Shown piece after piece: positions 36,049-44,139 of a DNA stretch of 64,000 bases. This stretch comes from Sphingomonas yabuuchiae (GTDB lineage Bacteria > Pseudomonadota > Alphaproteobacteria > Sphingomonadales > Sphingomonadaceae), in contig NZ_JACHNX010000006.1 of NCBI RefSeq assembly GCF_014199595.1, positions 62,001-126,000 on the forward strand, given 5' to 3'. The position numbers were made by a program, and so were the translations under genes. The notes below the pieces were generated by a model. It had not been told where the DNA came from. It ran no database searches and saw nothing but the letters and a program-made list of their open reading frames with translations. Each line of letters starts with the position of its first letter. Position 1 is the stretch's first letter.

Positions 36049-38457
36049 TCAGAAGCGAACCGTGCCCTCCAGGCCGATGGTGCGCGGCGGGTTGAAGTTG
36101 CCATAGTCGCCCAGCGTCGCGGCATTGGCGGCCGAGCGGCGATAGACGAAGCTGTTGTTGAGCAGATTGCGGCTCCACAGCGACAGGGTCATCTTCGTGC
36201 CGCCCTCGGTCAGCGGCAGGTCGGCCAGCGCGATGCGGCCGTTCATCACGAAGGTCTTGTCGGTGCGCGTCGTCTCGTTCTGGAAGCTATAGGCCGGGTC
36301 GGCATAGTTGGCGTCCAGGTGGAAACGGACCTTGGCCTCCGAACCCGCCAGCGGCACCTCGTAATCGGCATAGGCCGAGGCGGCGTTGCGCGGCGTATAG
36401 ACCACGAACACCTGGGTCAGCGCGTTGCCCAGGAACGGGTTCGGCGTCAGCGGCACGTTGGTATAGGTGTAGGCATAGGACGCGCCGACCGTCATCCCCT
36501 CGATCGGGCTGGTCGTGATGTCGGCCTCGACCCCGCGAATCTTGGACGTGCCCGGCGCGTTGCGGGTTTCCTCGGTGTGCAGGTTGTAGGTCGGGCTGGC
36601 CGGGTTGGTGTCGACATTGTCGAAGTCGATCTGGGTGCCGGTGCGGTCCATGATATAGCCCGCCAGGTTCAGGCGGACGCGCTTGTCGAACAGGTCCATC
36701 TTCGACCCGATCTCATAGGACTTGACCGCTTCGGCGCCGAACGAGGCGAAGGTCTGCGACCGATCATTGGCACCGCCCGCGCGGTAGCCGGTCGAATATT
36801 TCGCGTAGAGATGGACCGTGTCGGTCGCGTCGAACGCCGCCGTCACCATCGGATCGAACCGGCTGTTGTCGAAGGTGAAGGGGAAGTTGGTCGACTTGCC
36901 CTGCACCAGATATAGCGTGCCGTTGCGCTTGTCGTGGGTGTAGCGGCCGCCCAGCGTCAGGTGGAAGGCGTCGAAGCCCGCCGGGGTATAGGTCGCCTGC
37001 GCGAAGGCCGCATAGCTATAGGCGCGGGCGAAGCTGCCGCGCTGGAAGAAGAACGAACCCGGTGCCCAGCCCTGGTTGCCCGAACCGATGGTGCCCAGCG
37101 CGGTCTGCGACAGGATGGTGTAGCCGGTGCCGTCCGCATTCCACTGGTTGGTCGACGGGGTCGCCGCCTGCTCGCGGGCGTTTTCGGTGAAGTAGAACAG
37201 GCCCGCCACGTAATCGAGCTGCGGCAGGCTGCCGACCGCCTGGAATTCCTGGCTGAACTGGTGCTGCTGCATGAAGGACAGGCTGTAGCGGCTGAACTTG
37301 CCGTTGGGCAGGAACACGGTGCGGTGCGCACCGCCCGAATTGTCCCACTGGTCGGTCGACACGCCGCGCCATGCGGTGATCGAGCGCAGCTCCAGGCCCG
37401 GCGCCACGTCATAGTTCAGCTTGGCCGAGAAGCCGTGGGTACGGTCGACGCTGTACTGCTGCGGCACGCCGATATCGGCGGTCTTCATGCGATCGTCGCC
37501 TGACACGACGACCAGAGGCGACAGCGGCGCGATGGTGCCGGAGGGCAGCTTGCCGCCATTGGCGTTGATCTGCGCGATGGTCGCGACGGGCAGGCCGCGC
37601 GGGTTGTAGTTCAGCAGCTGGCTGTAGAAGGGCGAGTTCTCGTCCTTCGCCTGGTCATAGGACAGCTCGGCCGAGAAGCCGTCGACCGGCTTCCACACGG
37701 CGGCGACATGGCCGCCCACGCGGTTGTACGCGCCCCAGCCCACGCTGCCCGGCAGCGGGTTCTTCACGAACGGGTTCTGGTGCTGGATCACGCCGTCCAG
37801 CTTGATCGAGATATTGTTGAACTGGGGCAGATTGACGTGCGCGGCGGTGTTGTACGCGCCGTAATTGCCGAAGCCCGCGGTCAGCGAGCCGCCGAACTTA
37901 CCGGTCGGCCTGGCGGTGACGATCGACAGCGCGCCGCCCTCGGTGTTGCGGCCGAACAGCGTGCCCTGCGGCCCGCGCAGCACTTCGACGCGCTCGATGT
38001 CGAACAGCGCGGCGTTCAGGCCCTGCGAACGGCCCAGATACACGCCGTCGAAATAGACGCCGACGCCGGTGTCGCGCGCGGTCTGGTTCTGATCGAACGG
38101 CACGATGCCGCGGATACCGACGGTCAGCGCCGACTGGCGCGCCTCGAAGGTGGCGACACGCAAGCTCGGCACCGTGCCGTCGGCCAGGTCGAGCAGGCTC
38201 TGGACATGGCGGTCCTTCAGCACGGTCGGGTCGATGACCGAGATGGCGATCGGCGTCTTCTGAAGGCTGGTCTCGCGCTTGGTCGCGGTGACGACGATGT
38301 CCTTCAGCTCACCCGAATCGGTGGCGGGATCGGTCGCCGCGGCGGCGGGGGCCGGATCGGCGGCAGGCTTGGTGTTGGCGGCGAAAGCAGGCGTGGCGGC
38401 GAGTGCCAGAAGCGCGGAACCGCCCAGCAGCGCGGCGCGAACGAAATTGGTGTTCAT
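36049..38457 (-). CDS. TonB-dependent receptor
   Basis: Predicted 802-aa outer-membrane receptor. A signal peptide (to about ATPAFA) and an Ala/Pro/Asp-rich linker lead to a TonB-box-like KDIVVTATKRETS. The plug has TPIAISVIDPTVLKDRHVQS, the loop GVYFDGVYLGRSQG and RVEVLRGPQGTLFGRNTEGG, the pattern of the broad sphingomonad receptor class. The barrel ends TIGLEGTVRF with terminal Phe. A strong intrinsic terminator follows the stop. A faint PHO-box-like repeat (TGGTCAT-AGAA-AGGTAAC, minus strand, 38537-38554) lies 79 bases upstream. The ligand is unknown. Confidence 0.9.
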   Translation of the reverse strand: MNTNFVRAALLGGSALLALAATPAFAANTKPAADPAPAAAATDPATDSGELKDIVVTATKRETSLQKTPIAISVIDPTVLKDRHVQSLLDLADGTVPSLRVATFEARQSALTVGIRGIVPFDQNQTARDTGVGVYFDGVYLGRSQGLNAALFDIERVEVLRGPQGTLFGRNTEGGALSIVTARPTGKFGGSLTAGFGNYGAYNTAAHVNLPQFNNISIKLDGVIQHQNPFVKNPLPGSVGWGAYNRVGGHVAAVWKPVDGFSAELSYDQAKDENSPFYSQLLNYNPRGLPVATIAQINANGGKLPSGTIAPLSPLVVVSGDDRMKTADIGVPQQYSVDRTHGFSAKLNYDVAPGLELRSITAWRGVSTDQWDNSGGAHRTVFLPNGKFSRYSLSFMQQHQFSQEFQAVGSLPQLDYVAGLFYFTENAREQAATPSTNQWNADGTGYTILSQTALGTIGSGNQGWAPGSFFFQRGSFARAYSYAAFAQATYTPAGFDAFHLTLGGRYTHDKRNGTLYLVQGKSTNFPFTFDNSRFDPMVTAAFDATDTVHLYAKYSTGYRAGGANDRSQTFASFGAEAVKSYEIGSKMDLFDKRVRLNLAGYIMDRTGTQIDFDNVDTNPASPTYNLHTEETRNAPGTSKIRGVEADITTSPIEGMTVGASYAYTYTNVPLTPNPFLGNALTQVFVVYTPRNAASAYADYEVPLAGSEAKVRFHLDANYADPAYSFQNETTRTDKTFVMNGRIALADLPLTEGGTKMTLSLWSRNLLNNSFVYRRSAANAATLGDYGNFNPPRTIGLEGTVRF

Positions 38458-38566
38458 GGTGGTTATTATCCCTATCCCCCGATCGACCTTCCGGTCGTCG
38501 CTGGCCGCGCGGATAGGGATGCTGCAAGAAGCTGGTGTTACCTTTCTATGACCAATGCCAACTTGT

Positions 38567-41035
38567 TCATTTCATCTTGGTTTCATCTTGGCCTGGCGGC
38601 GCAGACGCAGCCGGGCTGGCCGTCCCGCCATGGCGCACCAGTTCCATCTTCTGCGGCAGGGTGCCGATCTCGATATCCCTGTCCCGGAGCGCCGCGAGCA
38701 ACGCGAACAGCACCGCGCTGCGCGTGCCATAGGCCGCACGCGGGCTTTCGACATGGGCGAAGCAGTTGAAATGAATGCGCCCGTCGACGATCGAGTCGAT
38801 GAACGCCTTGGGCGCCGGATCGGCCAGCACCGCCTCCTCGGCGGTGAAACAGTCGAGCACGATGCCCCGCACCATATCCGCATCCGTCTCGATCGGGACC
38901 GAAAACTGGATCTGGACGCGCCCCAGCGGCCCGGCGAGCGTCTTGTTGAGCACCGATTTGGTGATCAGCTCGGAATTGGGGACGATCAGCGTCGAATGGT
39001 CGGCCAGTTCGATCTCGGTCGAGCGCACGCTGATCCGCTTGACGTCGCCCTCATCGGTGCCGACCCGGATCAGGTCGCCGATCTTGATCGGCCGTTCGGC
39101 CAGCAGGATCAGGCCGGACACGAAATTCTGGGTGATCGCCTGAAGGCCGAAACCGATGCCGACCGACAAGGCGGACAGCAGAAGCGCGATCCGCTCCACC
39201 CCGATGCCCAGCGACGCCAGTGCCCAGATCACCGCCAGCGCGATGCCGATATAGCGCGCGACCAGACTGACCGAGTTACGCCCCGACCCGTCCAGATCGG
39301 TCGCGGGCAGATAGCGTTGCTCCAGCCAGCGCATGAACAGGCGCACCAGCCCCAGCCCGACGAACAGCACCACCAGCCCGCGCAGGATCGCACCGGGCGA
39401 GATCCAGACATTGCCGATCTTGACCCCGTCGGCGACGCTGGTGATCTGGTCGAACACCGCCCCCGGATCGCCGCTCGCCCCGAACGGCTGGAGCAGCACA
39501 CCCAGCGTCAGCAGCACCAGGACCAGCCGGATCATGCCCGACAGGACCAACCCGAACTGGTCGATCATGCTGCCGCGCACGCCCAGCGCGCGGGTCAGGG
39601 TGACGCCGACCTTGCTGTCGCGCACGAAGACCGAGGTCGCGATATCGTCGGCGGCCACCAGCATCAGATAGAGCGCCGAGCCGAGCAGCACGGTCCACCC
39701 GATCATCAGCGCGACGAACCAGCTGAACCAGATATAGCCGACCAGCAGCGCCAGCCCGGCCACGCCGACCGCGATCCAGGCGACGAGCGTCGCGACGCTT
39801 AGCCCCGCACTGACCCCGGCATGGGTCGCGGCATCCTCCTGCGCGACGCGCCGGGCGCGCAACTGGCCCAGCACCACCAGGGTCGCGACGATCAGCAACA
39901 GGTGAAGCAGCGCCTCGACCGCCTGGCTGGCGATCACAGCGCTGCGGCTGCTGCCGATCGCGCCCTCGAACGACATCACCATCGTGGTAATGAAGGTCAG
40001 CAGGGTCAGGCCCCAGGACAAAGGCCGCAGCCGCTGCGCCGTTTCATTGTCAAGCGGCGCGATCCGCCACGAGGGCTGGCTGCGCATCAGGACCGCGCCG
40101 GTCACCGCCGCGGTGAATCCCGCCACGCCCGAGGCGAAGACGAAACCGTCGAGAAAACTCGTCCAGCGTTGCGGCAGCAACCCCGCCCAGCGCAGCCCCT
40201 GGACAAAGACGAAGGCGGCGGCGAGCGGGCAGAGCGTACCCACCGCCACCCGCCAGAAGGTATAGGCCGAGCGCCGTACCCGGCTGGGCGGCGCCTCGGC
40301 GATTAGACGGCGCTGCGCCAGCCGGTGTCCGCCCAGCCGTACCGGGCCGATCAGGATGACCGCCAGGGCAAAGCCCAGCAGCGCCTGCCACGGGATGCCG
40401 CCGCGCCATTGCTGCGCGATCTGTTCGCCGCCCTGTTTCAGGAACAGCCCGACCCGCCGCCAGTCGCGCGGGGCCTGTTCCAGCACGATGGTCCAGAAGG
40501 CGGGGCTCAGCGGCGACGGCGCCTTGGACGACAATTTCTCGTTGAACTGCGCGGCCTTGCTCTGATCGATCTCGTCGACCAGCTGCCCCGCCTCGACCCC
40601 CGCCAGCCGCCCGCGCTTGATCGCCGCGTCGATGGTCGAGCGCAGCAGTGACAGCGCCTTGCGCTGCGCGACCAGCTCGGGGGCCTCCGCCTCGCCGGGC
40701 GTTGGCGTGCCGAGCCCGGTGATCCGCGCATTCACCAGCGCCAGCTGCTCGGTCAGGTCGGACACCGCCTGGTCGGTCGAATCCTTGGCGCCCTGCGCCC
40801 GGTCGCGCAGTTCACGCCGATCGTCATCATCGACCTTGGAGTCGAGCGCCCGGTCGACCGCGCGCACCTCCGCCTCGGCCTCGGCGATACGGGTGGCCGA
40901 GGCCGTCGCCGGATTGCCCTGCGCCGACACCGGCACGCCCGTTCCGACCAGCCCGACCATGATGCAGGCCAGGACCAGGAAGCGCAGGACAGCGGAGGGC
41001 GCGGGACAGGACAGCGCGAAAGAGGACCGGGACAT
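38567..41035 (-). CDS. DUF3772/MscS-type mechanosensitive channel
   Basis: Predicted 822-aa inner-membrane channel protein of the large MscS type. A signal peptide (to about GVPVSAQ) is followed by a periplasmic coiled-coil region (about 45-200) that fits DUF3772. Several hydrophobic helices cover about 215-560. The MscS core follows: pore-lining helix with Gly/Ala pattern (LSALSVGIGFGLQAITQNFVSG), then the beta domain (ILLAERPIKIGDLIRVG, RISVRSTEIELADHSTLIVPNSELI) and a C-terminal alpha-beta domain. It probably releases solutes on osmotic downshock. Upstream on the opposite strand is the HWE kinase operon; downstream is a receptor gene after 109 bases. Confidence 0.93.
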   Translation of the reverse strand: MSRSSFALSCPAPSAVLRFLVLACIMVGLVGTGVPVSAQGNPATASATRIAEAEAEVRAVDRALDSKVDDDDRRELRDRAQGAKDSTDQAVSDLTEQLALVNARITGLGTPTPGEAEAPELVAQRKALSLLRSTIDAAIKRGRLAGVEAGQLVDEIDQSKAAQFNEKLSSKAPSPLSPAFWTIVLEQAPRDWRRVGLFLKQGGEQIAQQWRGGIPWQALLGFALAVILIGPVRLGGHRLAQRRLIAEAPPSRVRRSAYTFWRVAVGTLCPLAAAFVFVQGLRWAGLLPQRWTSFLDGFVFASGVAGFTAAVTGAVLMRSQPSWRIAPLDNETAQRLRPLSWGLTLLTFITTMVMSFEGAIGSSRSAVIASQAVEALLHLLLIVATLVVLGQLRARRVAQEDAATHAGVSAGLSVATLVAWIAVGVAGLALLVGYIWFSWFVALMIGWTVLLGSALYLMLVAADDIATSVFVRDSKVGVTLTRALGVRGSMIDQFGLVLSGMIRLVLVLLTLGVLLQPFGASGDPGAVFDQITSVADGVKIGNVWISPGAILRGLVVLFVGLGLVRLFMRWLEQRYLPATDLDGSGRNSVSLVARYIGIALAVIWALASLGIGVERIALLLSALSVGIGFGLQAITQNFVSGLILLAERPIKIGDLIRVGTDEGDVKRISVRSTEIELADHSTLIVPNSELITKSVLNKTLAGPLGRVQIQFSVPIETDADMVRGIVLDCFTAEEAVLADPAPKAFIDSIVDGRIHFNCFAHVESPRAAYGTRSAVLFALLAALRDRDIEIGTLPQKMELVRHGGTASPAASAPPGQDETKMK

Positions 41036-41195
41036 GGGGCATGCTCATAACCCCCCGCCGCCGGTCAGGCGAGAGGCTGACGGTTCCGCGCGTCCATTCG
41101 GTCCATCCCGGACATTTGCCACTTGATCCGAAATCGTGTGTATCGGGGAGCCCGCACCGGCCGGGATCGTTGACACCGATCGGACGATTTTTCGC

Positions 41196-42791
41196 ATGAC
41201 TGAACTCGCCTCCCTTCATGGGCAAACGCCCTTGTCCGCTCCCCCCAGGGGGCCGCTGCCGCACGACTCGCATGTGCTGGCGGGGATCAACCGCATCCTG
41301 CAGGAAGCCCTGCGCGCCTCGACCGAAGAGGAGTTGGGCCAGCTGTGCCTGGCGGTGGCCGAGGACCTGACCGGCGCGGCGTTCAGCTTTTTCGGCGAGC
41401 GGCGGGACTCGCACGACCGGCTGGATCATATCGCGATCAGCGAGCGCGGCTGGGCCGCCTATGCGGGCGACGATCCCGACTTCAGCCAGCGCCAGCTGCC
41501 CAACGGCATGAAGATCCACGGCATTTTCGGCCAGGTGATCCTTCAGGATCGCAGCATGATTGTGAACGACCCCGCCAACCACCCCGACCGGGTGGGCACG
41601 CCGGAGGGTCATCCCATGTTGCGCAACTTCCTGGGCGTGCCGCTGCGCCGCGATGGCGAGACCTTCGCGATGTTCGCTCTGGGCAACCATCCCACAGGCT
41701 TTACCGAGCGCGAACGCGCCATCGCCGAGGAACTGGCCCCCGCCATCGTCCAGGCCCTGTTGCGCAAGCGGGCCGAGGTCGCCTCGCGCGCCAGCCAGCG
41801 GCGGTTGCTGAGCCTGATCGAGGGTATTCCGCAACTGGTCTGGACCGCGATGCGCGACGGGCAATGGACCTGGGTCAGCCCGCAATGGGTCGCCATGACG
41901 GGGCTCAGCGTCGAGGAAAGCCTGGGCCATGGCTGGCTGGCCGCCGTCCATCCCGACGACCGCGATGCCGCGCGGCGTTTCTGGAACGGCGCGGGCGAAC
42001 ATGGCGAGCTGGCGATGGAGGGGCGGTTGCGCCATGGCCAGACCGGCCGATATCGCTGGTTCAAGACACGCGCGACGCCGGTGCGCGACGATCACGGCAC
42101 CATCGTCGAATGGTTCGGCACCTCGACCGATATCGACACGCTGCGCCGTCTTCGCGAGCGGCAGGAGACGCTGGTCGCCGAGTTGCAGCACCGGGTCCGC
42201 AACATCCTGACCATCGTCCGTTCGATCTTCACGCGCACTGTCGAGAGCGGCGGGCCGATCGACGAGATTTCGGATCATTTCCGCGGACGGCTCGACTCGC
42301 TGGCGCGTACCCAGGTGGTCGCAACGCAGACACGGTCGGGCCGGGTGGACCTGGAAAACCTGATCCGCGACGAGCTATTGGGTGTGGGCGCTATCGAGGA
42401 CGACCGGCTGTCGATCGAAGGGCCGGACATCTCGCTGCCCGCGGATACGGCGGAAACCATGGGTCTGGCGATCCACGAACTGACCACCAATGCCCTGAAA
42501 TATGGGGCGCTGCGCCATCCCGCCGGACGGTTGTCGATCGCGTGGGCGATCGAACTTAAATCAAATAGCGAATGCGAACTGATTGTAAAATGGGATGAAA
42601 CGGGTGTACCAGCAATGCCGGTCCCGCCTGTACGTCAGGGATTCGGGACCGAGTTGATCCGCGAGGCCTTGCCTTATGGGCTGGGCGCACGGACCAGACT
42701 GGAATTTCGCGGTGGCGGCGTCCTATGTGTGATAACGCTACCATGGGCTGCAGATGACGCCGACGCGTTGAACCGGAGCACCGAGGGATGA
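41196..42791 (+). CDS. GAF-PAS HWE-family sensor histidine kinase
   Basis: Predicted 531-aa cytosolic kinase without membrane segments. A GAF domain occupies about 20-200 (ILQDRSMIVNDPANHPDR, RNFLGVPLRRDGETFAMFALGN). A PAS domain covers about 215-330 (IEGIPQLVWTAMRDGQWTWVSPQ, GTSTDID). The HWE dimerisation box has acceptor His in ELQHRVRNILTIVRSIF, and the ATPase part has IHELTTNALKYGALR and a W-x-E-like IVKWDETG. HWE kinases of alphaproteobacteria often act in light, redox or stress signalling. ATG 41196 is preferred to an upstream frame. The receiver gene overlaps its stop by ATGA, so the pair is coupled. Confidence 0.9.
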   Translation: MTELASLHGQTPLSAPPRGPLPHDSHVLAGINRILQEALRASTEEELGQLCLAVAEDLTGAAFSFFGERRDSHDRLDHIAISERGWAAYAGDDPDFSQRQLPNGMKIHGIFGQVILQDRSMIVNDPANHPDRVGTPEGHPMLRNFLGVPLRRDGETFAMFALGNHPTGFTERERAIAEELAPAIVQALLRKRAEVASRASQRRLLSLIEGIPQLVWTAMRDGQWTWVSPQWVAMTGLSVEESLGHGWLAAVHPDDRDAARRFWNGAGEHGELAMEGRLRHGQTGRYRWFKTRATPVRDDHGTIVEWFGTSTDIDTLRRLRERQETLVAELQHRVRNILTIVRSIFTRTVESGGPIDEISDHFRGRLDSLARTQVVATQTRSGRVDLENLIRDELLGVGAIEDDRLSIEGPDISLPADTAETMGLAIHELTTNALKYGALRHPAGRLSIAWAIELKSNSECELIVKWDETGVPAMPVPPVRQGFGTELIREALPYGLGARTRLEFRGGGVLCVITLPWAADDADALNRSTEG

Positions 42792-43171
42792 ACCGCCGAT
42801 CGCCGCTGGCCGACAAGCGTATCCTCGTGGTCGAGGACGAGTATTTCATTGCGCGCGACCTGGAGCGCGCGTTGCGCGCCGCCGATGCCATCGTGGTCGG
42901 CCCCGTCGCCACGCTGGAACAGGGGCTCGACCTTGCCGAGAACCAGCCGCTCGACGCGGCGGTGCTCGACGTCAATCTGGCGGGCGAACGCGCTTTCGAA
43001 ATCGCGGACTGCCTGTCGGCGCGCGACGTGCCCTGGACCTTCCTGACCGGCTATGACGAATGGGCGCTGCCCGCCCCCTATCGATCGGCCTCGATCGTCG
43101 CCAAGCCGTTCCAGCCCGACCGCATCATCCGCGCGATCGGCGCCCTGATACCCGACAAAGGATGCGCATGA
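42788..43171 (+). CDS. Single-domain response regulator
   Basis: Predicted 127-aa receiver-only protein. Landmarks: VVEDEYFIARDLERAL, acceptor Asp in AVLDVNLAGERAFEI, FLTGYDEW (Thr) and Lys in IVAKPFQPDRI. The text is typical of receivers paired with HWE kinases. It overlaps the kinase gene and the Crp-type gene by ATGA on both sides, so the three form one operon. It may be the direct partner of the kinase and act as an intermediate or phosphate sink. Confidence 0.9.
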   Translation: MNRRSPLADKRILVVEDEYFIARDLERALRAADAIVVGPVATLEQGLDLAENQPLDAAVLDVNLAGERAFEIADCLSARDVPWTFLTGYDEWALPAPYRSASIVAKPFQPDRIIRAIGALIPDKGCA

Positions 43172-43944
43172 CCTCTTCCTCCGCCGCCCTGTCGTCCTCC
43201 CCGTCCTCGGCCGCCGCGTCCGAGGGGATTGCCGCCGCCGCGATCCGTCGGTTGACCGCGCTGACGCCGCTGGCCGACGCGGACCTCACGCTGCTCGACA
43301 CCGCCGCCGACCGGGCGCTGACCTATCCGGTGCGCCACACCTTCCAGACGATCGGCCGTCCGGTGGCCGACCCGCTGCTGCTGTTGCAGGGCTGGGCCGC
43401 GCGGGTGCGGATCCTGCCCGACGGGCGGCGGCAGTTCATGAGCTTCTACCTGCCGGGCGACGTCATCGGTTCGACGCATCATGCGCACCCCATCGCCTCC
43501 GCGACGGTGGTGGCCATCACCGAATGCGTCGCCTGCCCCGCCCCCGCCGCCCCCGCCGGATCGGGCCTGGCCCAGGCCTATGCCGTCGGCGAGGCGCTGG
43601 ACGAGGCCTATCTGCTGGGCCATGTCGTCCAGCTCGGCCGACTGAACGCGCAGGAGCGGATCAGCGATTTCCTGCTCGAAATCTATGAGCGGCTGTCGCT
43701 CGCCGGGCTGACCGTGGGCGGCAGTTTCGAGATGCCGCTGACCCAGGAAATGCTGGCCGATGCGCTGGGCCTGACCCCGGTGCACGTCAACCGGATGATC
43801 CAGCAGGCGCGGCGCGACGGCGACCTGATGTGGAAATCGGGCCGCGTCCTGCTCCGCGATCCCGAACGCACCGCGCGCACCATCGGCCGGCTGAGCCCGC
43901 AGGTGACCGGCACCCAGACCATGCCGCAGGCGAGAGTGGACTGA
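43168..43944 (+). CDS. Crp/Fnr-family transcriptional regulator
   Basis: Predicted 258-aa regulator. A Ser/Ala-rich N-terminus (about 1-25) precedes a cyclic-nucleotide-binding-like domain (about 30-150; LLLLQGWAARVRILPDGRRQFMSFYLPGDVIG). A Crp-type helix-turn-helix follows near 195-225 (LTQEMLADALGLTPVHVNRMIQ). There is no Fnr-type Cys cluster in the usual N-terminal position; Cys appears only in ECVACPAPA. Such proteins are common next to HWE kinases in sphingomonads. The ATG lies in an ATGA overlap with the receiver gene; an in-frame ATG two codons upstream is an alternative. A palindromic hairpin follows the stop. Confidence 0.88.
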   Translation: MTSSSAALSSSPSSAAASEGIAAAAIRRLTALTPLADADLTLLDTAADRALTYPVRHTFQTIGRPVADPLLLLQGWAARVRILPDGRRQFMSFYLPGDVIGSTHHAHPIASATVVAITECVACPAPAAPAGSGLAQAYAVGEALDEAYLLGHVVQLGRLNAQERISDFLLEIYERLSLAGLTVGGSFEMPLTQEMLADALGLTPVHVNRMIQQARRDGDLMWKSGRVLLRDPERTARTIGRLSPQVTGTQTMPQARVD

Positions 43945-43952
43945 TGCGCAAA

Positions 43953-43977
43953 ATTCCTCCCCTTGCCGGGGAGGAAT
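43953..43977. repeat. Single hairpin of the CCTCCCC repeat family
   Basis: A perfect 10-base stem ATTCCTCCCC/GGGGAGGAAT with a 5-base loop, a few bases after the Crp-type gene. It equals the outer hairpin of the full elements at 47917, 61405 and 63520. It may also act as a terminator, though no T-run is present. Confidence 0.6.
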
Positions 43978-44043
43978 CAAGCCGTTCGGATTATCACCCA
44001 CCATTCCCGCATCATTCTGATGACTTTCTGACCCGTTCAGCCT

Positions 44044-44061
44044 GTTTCACACAGTCGTCAT
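44044..44061 (+). promoter_or_regulatory. PHO-box-like direct repeat upstream of the receptor/PI-PLC operon
   Basis: GTTTCAC-ACAG-TCGTCAT matches two PhoB units (CTGTCAC/T) in 5 of 7 positions each with a 4-base spacer. It ends 78 bases before the receptor ATG at 44140, much the same distance as the better repeat upstream of the 29.6-32.4 kb receptor. Alone it is weak evidence. Confidence 0.35.
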
Positions 44062-44139
44062 CAATTTTACGCCAAGCTGACACCGACCGATCCTAACGCC
44101 CCCGCCGAACCGGCAAGACAGCCGATGGGGGATCAAGAC

